From Stenotrophomonas maltophilia (GTDB lineage Bacteria > Pseudomonadota > Gammaproteobacteria > Xanthomonadales > Xanthomonadaceae), in the NCBI RefSeq assembly GCF_900186865.1, contig NZ_LT906480.1, forward strand, positions 2,250,001 through 2,314,000: DNA of 64,000 nt, in the 5' to 3' direction. Numbering within the stretch: the first letter of the stretch is position 1; every line of letters begins with the position of its first letter. Below are positions 54,568 to 64,000 of this stretch, in pieces. The translations under genes were made by a program, and so were the position numbers. Under the pieces are notes generated by a model. That model ran no database searches, was not told where the DNA came from, and saw only the letters and a program-made list of their open reading frames with translations.

Positions 54568-54598
54568 TTGACCTTCCCACGATGGCAAGGTTTAGCCT
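54568..54598 (+). promoter_or_regulatory. CueR-dependent copA promoter
   Basis: TTGACC (54568-54573) and TAGCCT (54593-54598) are separated by 19 bp, the long spacer that MerR-family activators correct. The spacer holds the dyad ACCTTCCCACGATGGCAAGG followed by T (54571-54591), typical of CueR operators. Confidence 0.85.
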
Positions 54599-54632
54599 GT
54601 CCGCATCCAGAAGGAATCCCGGGAATCCGATC

Positions 54633-57134
<2,502 letters not shown>

Positions 57135-57145
57135 AGGAGATCCGT

Positions 57146-57601
57146 ATGAACATCGGTGAAGCTGCCAAGGCCTCCAGCGTGTCGGCGAAGATGATCCGCT
57201 ACTACGAACAGATCGGTCTGATTCCCGCCGCTGATAGAACCGAGTCGGGCTACCGGGCGTATTCGCAGGCGGACATCCACCGTCTGCGCTTCATTCGCCG
57301 CGCGCGCGATCTCGGCTTCCAGGTGGCCGAGATCACTGATCTTCTGGGCCTCTGGAATGACACCTCGCGGCACAGCGCCGACGTGAAGCACCTGGCCGAA
57401 CAGCACATTGCCGATCTGGAACAGCGCATCGAGCACATGCGGCAGATGGCCGACACGCTGAAATCGCTGATCAGTTGTTGTGCCGGCGACGAGCGCCCGG
57501 AGTGCCCGATCCTACAGCGGCTGGGTGAGGACGATCAGACGCCGGTGCCGGTCGATACCGCGAAGACCGGTGCGGTGCGGCGGCGTACGCACAAGCATTG
57601 A
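57146..57601 (+). CDS. cueR: CueR, MerR-family copper-responsive activator
   Basis: Dimeric MerR-type activator of 151 residues. The HTH is MNIGEAAKASSVSAKMIRYY, then EQIGLIPAADRTESGYRAYS; the dimerisation helix and C-terminal metal loop carry Cys112 and Cys120 (CCAGDERPECPIL), with Ser77 where divalent-metal sensors have Cys, so it responds to monovalent ions such as Cu+, Ag+ or Au+. Start ATG 57146 follows GAAGGAGAT. Co-transcribed with copA, and probably binding both the copA and copZ promoters. Confidence 0.95.
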   Translation: MNIGEAAKASSVSAKMIRYYEQIGLIPAADRTESGYRAYSQADIHRLRFIRRARDLGFQVAEITDLLGLWNDTSRHSADVKHLAEQHIADLEQRIEHMRQMADTLKSLISCCAGDERPECPILQRLGEDDQTPVPVDTAKTGAVRRRTHKH

Positions 57602-57621
57602 CTCGATATCGCATGCATGAA

Positions 57622-57657
57622 AAAGCCCGCCGGGTGCAGCGGCACCGGGCGGGCTTT
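57622..57657. terminator. Bidirectional intrinsic terminator
   Basis: AAAGCCCGCC (57622-57631) and GGCGGGCTTT (57648-57657) form a long GC-rich stem, with an internal GGTGC/GCACC, and A and T tracts on both sides. It ends the copA-cueR and the convergent copZ transcripts. Confidence 0.88.
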
Positions 57658-57681
57658 CCTGTGTGAGACGGGGGCAGGGGA

Positions 57682-57876
57682 TCAGGCAGTACGCGGCGGG
57701 AAGCCTGCGTCGTTCACTGCGGCGAAGACGTCTTCCTGCGATGCGGTGGTCTGCACCTTGACCAGGCCGGTCGGCGGGTCGGCGACCACGCTGGCGTTGG
57801 GATCGATCTGCTGGATCGCACGGGTCACGCTGCGCGCGCAGCCGCCGCAGGTCATGCCATCGACATGGAATTCCAT
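57682..57876 (-). CDS. copZ: CopZ-like copper chaperone
   Basis: Small cytosolic metallochaperone of 64 residues with one HMA domain: MEFHVDGMTCGGCARSVTRA carries the Cu-binding Cys10/Cys13 pair (CGGC rather than the CASC of the ATPase). It would hand Cu+ to the N-terminal domains of CopA. ATG 57876 is preceded by AAGGAG. It has its own CueR-type promoter on the opposite strand and shares a terminator with cueR. Confidence 0.92.
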   Translation of the reverse strand: MEFHVDGMTCGGCARSVTRAIQQIDPNASVVADPPTGLVKVQTTASQEDVFAAVNDAGFPPRTA

Positions 57877-57909
57877 CTGTAGCTCCTTCGGTGCTCTTGG
57901 GGTGGAGTC

Positions 57910-57940
57910 AGTGTGCACCTTCCAACGATGGCAGGGTCAA
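57910..57940 (-). promoter_or_regulatory. CueR-dependent copZ promoter
   Basis: On the minus strand TTGACC (57940-57935), a 19-bp spacer and CACACT (57915-57910) with the dyad ACCTTCCAACGATGGCAGGG and T at 57917-57937 on the plus strand. The box differs from the copA one in two positions only. Confidence 0.82.
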
Positions 57941-58079
57941 GCGCCGGGCTGAACGAAAGGCAAGCGCCGACAAGAAAAAACGGCAGCCACCTGTACCAGC
58001 GCGGCTGCCGTGGAGGAACGTCCCCGCCAGGGCGGGGCGTGGGTTGCACCGGGGCACGCCCGGGCAACCCGGTGTTGCC

Positions 58080-61000
58080 TTAGAACTTCCAGGTCAGGCC
58101 GACGTAGTACTGGCGGCCCGAGTAGGTGTTGGACAGCAGGCGCGCCTTGGTGTCGTTGCCCAGGTGCACACGCTGCTCGGACTTGGTGACGTTGAGCACC
58201 GAAGCGGTCAGTGCCAGGTCTTCACGGATGTTGTATGCGGCGTTCAGATCCAGCTGGTCGTACGGCTCGGAGTAAGAGCTGAAGCCGTTGTTGAGGCCAC
58301 CGACCACCACGCCGCGACGGTTGTAAGAGGCGCGTGCGAGGAACTTCTCGTTCTCGTAGAACATGGTGAAGTTGGCCTGGTTCTTGGCACTGCCCACCAG
58401 TGGCGAGGAACCGATCTGTTCGCCGTTGATCTCCACCGAGGCCATGTTGGTGTCGTTGTAGGTGTAGTTGGCCTGGAAGCCGAGGCCGAAGTCCAGGGTG
58501 TACTGGCCGTAGATTTCCACGCCCTGCGACACGCCGTCACGGCCGTTGGCCTGGGTCTCATACTTCTGCACGGTCACGTTCTGGCCGCCGACGTTCATCT
58601 GCTGGTCGCGCACCACCGGCACGGTGAAGTTCTTGACGTCCTTGCGGAACACGCCCACACCCGCCACGGCACCCGGCTTGAAGTACCACTCCAGGCTCAG
58701 GTCGTACTGGGTGGCCTTGAACGGTTCCAGTTCCTTGTTGCTGCCCGAGCCATACCAGCCGGGGTTGGTGGCACCACCGGCAACGCGACGGTCGTTGCTG
58801 TACTCATCGGAGTAGTAGCTGAGGCCGCCGGGGTAGGCGATGTTGGTGTAGCTGGGGCGGGCAATGACCTTCGATGCAGCACCGCGCAGCACCAGCGAAT
58901 CGGTGATGTCCCAGGCGATGTTGAAGCTCGGCAGGATGTCGGTGTAGGTCTTTTCCAGCGAGGACAGTTCGTAGGTCTTGGCGCGGGCCAGTGCATCCGG
59001 CAGGCGCACGAAGCCGCTTTCGCAGCCATAGCCGCTGTTGGAGCCGAGCAGGGCCGCTGCTGACGGATCGGTGCAGGCCAAGGGCGAGCCGGCAGCGTTG
59101 TCGGCGAAATAGTCATTGAAGCGTTCGACCGAATCGCTGGAGGCGGCGTGCTGCTTGGTCCGTGCCACGCGCACGCCGATGTTGCCGCGCAGGCGCTCGG
59201 TGCGGAAGTTGGCCTGGAAGTAGCCCGAGTACACCTTTTCCTGCACGTCGTAGACGAAGTCGTCCTCGGTACGGTTCTGCACGCCGCCGTAGCGGTTGTT
59301 CAGGTAGTCGATGTAGGCCGGGTAGTTGATGCCCGGGAACACGTTGGCGTTGAACCCACCGGCGATGTTGTCCATCGGCTTTGACAGGAAGAAGCCGGGC
59401 TGGGCGATGCCGGCGGTCGAATCACAACCCGCCTGGTAACGCTTGCTGTAATCGCTCGGGTCGGCTCCCTGGCAGACCCAGTAGGTGTTGCCGGTATTGC
59501 GGTGGACCTTGCCATCGCTGTACTTGGCGCCGAACTGGATCGAATCCAGCCAGCCGGCCTCGAACAGCTTGGTGAAGTCAGCCTGGAAGTGGTTCTGCTT
59601 GACCTCGGTGCGCTTCCACGACGAATCGGTCGAGCCGGTGTCCACTTCGGCGATGCCGTTCATCAGCTGCTGCTGCAGGTCGGGCGAGAAGTTCACCGAC
59701 GGCGTGCCGGTCAGGTCCCACGCGCTGTAGGTGTTGCCGGCCTGCCACTGGCCGTTGACCTGGCGGCGCGGCTTGGCCGACATGCGGAAGTTCATCGACG
59801 GGCCACCTTCGGACCACGTCCGGCCACCGGCGAAGCTGGCCTTCCACAACGGGCTGATGTCCCAGTCGATGGTCAGGTCCGCGGTCTGCGACAGCGCCTT
59901 TTCCTTGCTGTAGGTGCCGGTCAGCTGCGGGGTAGGGATGGTGCAGTCATCCGGGCCCCAGCCGCCTGGGCGCAGGCCGGCGGCGGCGGCCTGGTCTTCG
60001 CTGCAGATGTAGTTGCGACCCGGCTGCATCTGGTACTGCGCACCGGTCACGATGGTGCCACTGGGGTCCATGGTGAAGCCGTTGAGCATGCGGCCACCTT
60101 CCCAGTTGCCGTCGCCGGCCACGCGCGCCAGGTTCCATTCCGGAACCTTCAGCATGTTCTGGGTGTAGTTGCCCTGCAGTTCGAAGCGGAAGTAGTTCGC
60201 CGTCATCGTGACGTTGTCGAGGGGCTTGAACTGGAACGTCAGCTGGCCGCCGGTGCGCTCGCGGCGCTCGTCACGCACTGCGAAGTTGACCGACGTCGGC
60301 ATGAAGAAGCCGGAGTAGTGGCCACCATTCTGGTTGTAGATGCCCGAGCGGCCCCAGAACTGGGAGGCGTCAGGCAAGGCGTTGCCGTACACGTCGACGG
60401 CCGGATTACGCGTGCGGCCCGCCGCGTTCCAGACGTAGTCATGGATGACGCCGCCGTTGGCATCGACACGGTCGCTGTACCACTGCCAGTCTTCGGTACT
60501 GACTTCCATGCTGCGGTTGGTGCGAACCTGCTTGGTCGCGCCGATCAGCAGGCCAAAGCGCTCGTCCTTGCTGTGCCAGGAGTACATCGCCGATGCCTGC
60601 GGGTCGACACCACTGCTGGTGTCCGACGAGGTGCCTTCGATCGAGGCGAAGCCAGAGTTGGCTTCCATGTCCAGTGGACGGCGGGTGCGCAGGATCACGG
60701 TGCCGCCGATGCCGCCTTCGTCGATGCGTGCTTCCGGCGTCTTGTACAGCTCGGCTGCCGACAGCATGTTCGATGGCAGCAGGGTGTAGTTGAACGAACG
60801 CGAGGCCTCGTCATTGGTTTCCGAGGTGGCGACGTAATTGCCGTTCAACTGGGTCAGGGTCAGGTCCGAGGCCAGGCCGCGCACGCTGACGTTCTTACCC
60901 TCGCCACCGCTGCGGGTGATGATCACGCCGGGCACGCGCTGCAATGCGTCGGCCACGTTCTTGTCGGGGAACTTGCCGACATCCTCGGCGGTGATCACTT

Positions 61001-61215
61001 CGACCACGGCATTGGCGTCGCGCTTCTGCTCAAGGCTCTTTTCGATGGCGTAGCGGTAGCCGGTGACCTGGACGCTCCAGGTTGGTGGCTTCCTGCGAGC
61101 CGGTGGTGGTTGCCTGCTGCGCGGCGGCGCCGGCCGGAACGACGGCGGCGGCCAGGGCCAGCGCGATGGCCAGCGACAGTGCGTCCTGGCCATGCGTACG
61201 TGTTGAATGCTTCAT
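58080..61215 (-). pseudogene. TonB-dependent receptor 2, frameshifted in the N-terminal leader
   Basis: Outer-membrane receptor of about 1045 residues if repaired. The signal peptide starts MKHSTRTHGQDALSLAIALA at 61215 and continues to TTTGSQEATNLE, but the following TonB-box VQVTGYRYAIEKSLEQKRDA lies in another frame; the sequence GAGCGTCCAGG near 61072-61076 would read through if CG were present twice (GAGCGCGTCC). So two bases appear to be missing in a short GC repeat. From there the plug (VITAEDVGKFPDKNVADALQ, RSGGEGKNVSVRGLASDLTL) and barrel to QYYVGLTWKF are intact. It could be phase variation, decay or a read error. ATCGAT-type operators lie upstream. Confidence 0.82.
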
Positions 61216-61265
61216 TCCCATCTCTCCCTCTCTCCTGGATTGATCCGGTGACGTGGCACGGACAA

Positions 61266-61281
61266 CTTGAATCGATCTAAT
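61266..61281 (-). promoter_or_regulatory. LacI-type operator upstream of TonB receptor 2
   Basis: CTTGAATCGATCTAAT, centred on ATCGAT, 51 bp upstream of the receptor start codon. The spacing suits a repressor blocking the receptor promoter. Confidence 0.65.
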
Positions 61282-61386
61282 TTGAAGTGACATTGTCGCT
61301 ATCGCCATGCAGTGGCAGTTGCACCGTGCGCGTGGCCTGGTACGTCCTGTTGCCGCTTCCCCAACTCCCGGCCATCGCAATGTCGT

Positions 61387-61402
61387 CTTGGATCGATCTA
61401 AG
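61387..61402 (-). promoter_or_regulatory. Second LacI-type operator upstream of TonB receptor 2
   Basis: CTTGGATCGATCTAAG, almost a perfect 16-bp palindrome; distance to the first site is about 121 bp, which would allow DNA looping. Confidence 0.65.
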
Positions 61403-61535
61403 CGATGGGCGGGCGTTTTTTAGCATGGGTCGCCCGTGGGCGCATGCTGCTGCGCAATATGGTACTGGCGTGGCGAAGGGATGACGGTTTGCTGAAAACA
61501 GTGAAATCGTTTTCGTGCGCAGGGGAGGGTGGGTC

Positions 61536-61867
61536 GGCAGGGCTGCGCCCTGCACCTGCTTGAAGCCAGGGCAACGGCCAAAGCCAAAGCCAAAGCCAAA
61601 GCCAAAGCCAAAGCGGCTCTGGTTTTCTGCTGGTTTGGCGGGGCGGTGTGGGCTGGCAGGACACGCCGTAAACCCCCCTTCCGGGGTCCGGCCCAGCCGC
61701 TGGCGGCTGTGCGTTCGGGCGCTTGCGAAGCAGTGCTTCGCAAGCAAAGCGCCCTCACCCCTGGGGGCTCGATGGCGCCATCCATGGCGCCAACGGTCCT
61801 GCCATCCCACGGATAGTCGGCTTTTGCTGTTGCTTCGGCTTCGGCAGGTGCAGGGCGCAGCCCTGCC
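61536..61867. repeat. 332-bp palindrome-bounded element with CCAAAG microsatellite
   Basis: Perfect 24-bp inverted repeats, at 61536-61559 (starting GGCAGGGCTGCGCCCTGC) and 61844-61867 (ending GCAGGGCGCAGCCCTGCC), bound the element. Inside are six tandem copies of CCAAAG (61578-61613), a 25-nt hairpin with 11-bp arms (GCTTGCGAAGC, loop AGT, GCTTCGCAAGC, 61721-61745) and the palindrome GGCGCCATCCATGGCGCC (61775-61792). No coding gene is visible; open frames inside are low-complexity on both strands. It may be a non-autonomous mobile element or a structured RNA. Region 61403-61535 shows nothing recognisable. Confidence 0.75.
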
Positions 61868-61924
61868 GAACACCCCCTCTCATGCTGCGCCGCAGAATGC
61901 ATTCGGCTGAATCCGCATGCTCTA

Positions 61925-61940
61925 CTTGAATCGATCTAAA
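61925..61940 (+). promoter_or_regulatory. LacI-type operator upstream of the GH92 mannosidase gene
   Basis: CTTGAATCGATCTAAA about 120 bp before the mannosidase start codon; the first 15 bases are identical to the site at 61266. Confidence 0.65.
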
Positions 61941-62061
61941 TCCACGGTCTGGTGGGTCGGACGTCATTCCAGGGGGAGCTCTCTGCAGGGCAGGGCTCAG
62001 CGGAACGGTGCCGAACGATCCCGGCCGTCTGCCTCCGCGTCATCGACTACAGGAACCCGAC

Positions 62062-64000
62062 ATGCGTCCAGTGCCGTCCGCTCCCGCCGTCCCATTGTCC
62101 TCCCGCCCGCTGGCGCGCCTGGCCTGTCTGCTGGCGCTTTCGGCCATGCCGATGCTGCTGCAGGCCGCACCGGCGGCGCTGGAGCGCGAGGTCAACACCT
62201 TCATCGGCAGCAAGGACGACGGCAATACCTTCCCCGGCGCATCGGCACCGTTCGGCCTGATCCAGGTCAGCCCGATCGGCAGCCACTATTCGGGCTGGCG
62301 CTACGACGACGAGAAGATCCGCGGTTTCGGCCACTCCTTCATCTCCGGCGCCGGTTGCTGGGAGCAGGGCGGGCAGGTGTCGATCCTGCCGGTCACCGGC
62401 AGCATCGGTCCGGGCGGCGATTTCGATACTGCTGATGCCAAGAACTTCAACCACAAGACCTATGCCGCTTTGTACACGCATGACGGCGAGATCGGCCAGG
62501 CCGGCTATTACAAGGTGCGCCTGACCAGCTACGGCGGCATCGATGCCGAGGCCACCGCGCGTACACGTGCCGCGGCCGAGCGCTACACCTTCAGCCAGCG
62601 CCAGGGCGAGGGCCACGTGCTGGTCAACGTCGGCCAGGCCAACGAACGCCACTCGGTGATCGGCAGCGTAGTCGATGTGGTCGGCGACCGCGTGGTCGAG
62701 GGCAAGCTGGTGACCAAAAGTTTCTGCGGCGGCCATCAGTACACCACCTGGTTCCGCATCGAGTTCGACCGCCCGTTCAAGGCGCATGGCACCTGGGGCG
62801 AGGGCGGCGGCCTGCCGGGTGCGCGCCACAGCATGGAAGGCGAACAGAAGCCGAACGGTGCCTGGCTCAGCTTCGACCTCGCCAAGGGCCAGTCGGTAAC
62901 GGCGATCAGCGCGATATCGCATGTGGATGCCGAAGGCGCGCGCATCAACCTGCGCGCGGAGGGCATGCAGGGCGGGGCGCTGCTCGGTTTCGACCGGATG
63001 CGCGCGCTGTCCCAGCAGTCGTGGCGCGAGCAGCTGGGCCGGGTGCGCGTGCAGGGCGGCACCGCCGACGACCGCGCTGTGTTCTACAGCGCGGTCTACC
63101 ACGTGCTGCTGCAGCCGATGACCGGCAACGACGCCGACGGCCGCTACCGCGGCTATGACGATGGCATCCACCGTGCCGATGGCTGGACCTACTACGAGTA
63201 CTTCTCGCTGTGGGATACCTACCGCGCGCAGAACCAGTGGCTGGCACTGACCCGCCCGGACGTGGCGCGCGACATCGGCCGTACCCTGCTGGCGATCGAC
63301 GAGCAGGGCGGCTGGCTGCCGCGCTGGGGCTATGCCAACTTCGAGACCAACATCATGACCGGCGATCCGGTCACCCCGTTCATGGTCGACCTGTGGCGCT
63401 TCGGTGCGCTCAAGGGCCGAGAATCGCAGGCCTGGGATGCGCTGCGCCGCAATGCCTTCGGCACGCCGCCGCTGAACTCGCGCATGGCCGGCCGTTCCGG
63501 CAACCCGACCTACCTGGAAAAGGGCTACGTGGTCTACGACCGCGCGTTCCCGTCCAAGGGCATGGACGTCGATCCGCACCACGGCGGTTCGGCTACCTTG
63601 GAATACGCACTGGCCGACTGTGCGCTTTCGCAGATGGCCGATGGCCTCGGCCATGCGCAGGACGCGGCGACGCTGCGTGAGCGCGGCCGCAACTGGCGCA
63701 AGGTGTGGGACCCGCAGGTGCGCGACGCCGAGACCGGCTTCACCGGTTTCCCGCGCCCGCGCACCGAGGATGGCCAGTGGTACACCCCGGCCGATGGCCA
63801 CTACAGCCCGCGTTCGCACCACGGTTTCCATGAGGGCACGGCGTGGCAGTACCAGTGGCTGGCGCAGCAGGACGTGCCGGGGCTGGTCGAAGCGATGCAG
63901 GGCCGCGAACAGGCCGGCCGCCGCCTCGACGCGTTCTTCGCGATGGACGCGCTGCAGGCCGATCCGCTCAACGCCGCCCGCAAGGAGTGGGTGGTCGGGC
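62062..64000 (+). CDS. GH92 family alpha-1,2-mannosidase, runs off the window
   Basis: Exported exo-alpha-mannosidase, with 646 codons visible and no stop before the end. Signal peptide (LARLACLLALSAMPMLLQAA), then an N-terminal beta-sandwich (EREVNTFIGSKDDGNTFPGA, FGHSFISGAGCWEQGG) and the start of the (alpha/alpha)6 barrel: GWTYYEYFSLWDTYRAQNQW, PRWGYANFETNIMTGDP, HHGGSATLEYALADCALSQM and GFHEGTAWQYQWLAQ, all typical of GH92. The enzymes are Ca2+-dependent and trim mannose from N-glycans. AGGAAC lies 8 bp before ATG. The operator upstream suggests the same regulon as receptor 2 and glucokinase. Confidence 0.92.
   Translation, partial: MRPVPSAPAVPLSSRPLARLACLLALSAMPMLLQAAPAALEREVNTFIGSKDDGNTFPGASAPFGLIQVSPIGSHYSGWRYDDEKIRGFGHSFISGAGCWEQGGQVSILPVTGSIGPGGDFDTADAKNFNHKTYAALYTHDGEIGQAGYYKVRLTSYGGIDAEATARTRAAAERYTFSQRQGEGHVLVNVGQANERHSVIGSVVDVVGDRVVEGKLVTKSFCGGHQYTTWFRIEFDRPFKAHGTWGEGGGLPGARHSMEGEQKPNGAWLSFDLAKGQSVTAISAISHVDAEGARINLRAEGMQGGALLGFDRMRALSQQSWREQLGRVRVQGGTADDRAVFYSAVYHVLLQPMTGNDADGRYRGYDDGIHRADGWTYYEYFSLWDTYRAQNQWLALTRPDVARDIGRTLLAIDEQGGWLPRWGYANFETNIMTGDPVTPFMVDLWRFGALKGRESQAWDALRRNAFGTPPLNSRMAGRSGNPTYLEKGYVVYDRAFPSKGMDVDPHHGGSATLEYALADCALSQMADGLGHAQDAATLRERGRNWRKVWDPQVRDAETGFTGFPRPRTEDGQWYTPADGHYSPRSHHGFHEGTAWQYQWLAQQDVPGLVEAMQGREQAGRRLDAFFAMDALQADPLNAARKEWVVG

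Noticed and set aside
51595..54588. A long open frame on the minus strand (997 codons) opposite TonB receptor 1
   Set aside because: It lies entirely antisense to an intact receptor gene, has histidine/arginine/glutamine-rich sequence without domain signatures, and is explained by third-position GC bias.
61578..61613. CCAAAG tandem array as a CRISPR
   Set aside because: Units are six bases with no spacers; it is a simple microsatellite.
61277..61873. Minus-strand frame with FGFGFGFGF tract in the 332-bp element
   Set aside because: The tract is just the translated CCAAAG microsatellite; the frame spans inverted repeats and operators and has no other protein-like features.
62047..63831. 594-codon frame antisense to the mannosidase gene
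   Set aside because: The plus strand encodes a full set of GH92 motifs through the same region; the antisense frame is a composition artefact.

Overview
The window is high-GC and densely coded. It reads as chromosome of a Stenotrophomonas maltophilia-complex gammaproteobacterium. Three things point there: an APH(3')-II-type aminoglycoside kinase close to the intrinsic aph(3')-IIc gene of that species, dimeric GTAG-type palindromes of the SMAG class between genes, and a xanthomonad-style threonine/histidine biosynthesis block with TonB-dependent receptor loci. The species name is inference; no rRNA or phylogeny supports it here.

Layout. 0-7 kb: small accessory genes (SDR fragment, acetyltransferase, ArsR-rhodanese fusion with a DUF2938 membrane protein, a frameshifted aph(3')-II gene, DoxX/TetR, DUF418, an APH(9)-like kinase). 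7-14 kb, mostly minus strand: EamA permease, murB, pyrD, methyltransferase, SDR and an ALDH7-type dehydrogenase, then tRNA-Arg(CCT). 14-18.5 kb: a secreted small protein, two acetyltransferases, AraC and TetR regulators, a two-domain universal stress protein. 18.5-25.8 kb: signalling island with a PAS kinase and response regulator facing a four-gene overlapping operon (GAF hybrid kinase, CheR, CheB, REC-kinase) and no chemoreceptor. 26-31 kb: BigR-like ArsR with a split YeeE/YedE sulfur transporter, an Ntn hydrolase, a DUF6491-like protein, AraC and EamA. 31-36 kb: thrL-thrA-thrB-thrC with an attenuator. 36-46 kb: FNR-like regulator, hisS, TrpR-family regulator and the complete hisGDCBHAFI operon with overlapping genes.

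46-64 kb holds sugar and glycoprotein genes: calcineurin-like phosphoesterase, a 94-residue protein, glucokinase, N4-(beta-N-acetylglucosaminyl)-L-asparaginase, CutC, a TonB receptor, then a CueR-type copper module (copA, cueR, copZ), a second TonB receptor with a frameshift in its leader, and a GH92 alpha-mannosidase running off the end. Six near-palindromes centred on ATCGAT (core CTTGRATCGATCYAAG) lie only upstream of glucokinase, both receptors and the mannosidase. I read them as operators of one LacI-type regulator not in the window, tying the locus into an N-glycan foraging regulon with the copper module nested inside.

The main unusual items are that putative regulon, two separate frameshifts (aph(3')-II and TonB receptor 2), a 332-bp palindrome-bounded element with a CCAAAG microsatellite, and a palindromic repeat family, one pair of which encodes the N-terminus of an SDR protein.
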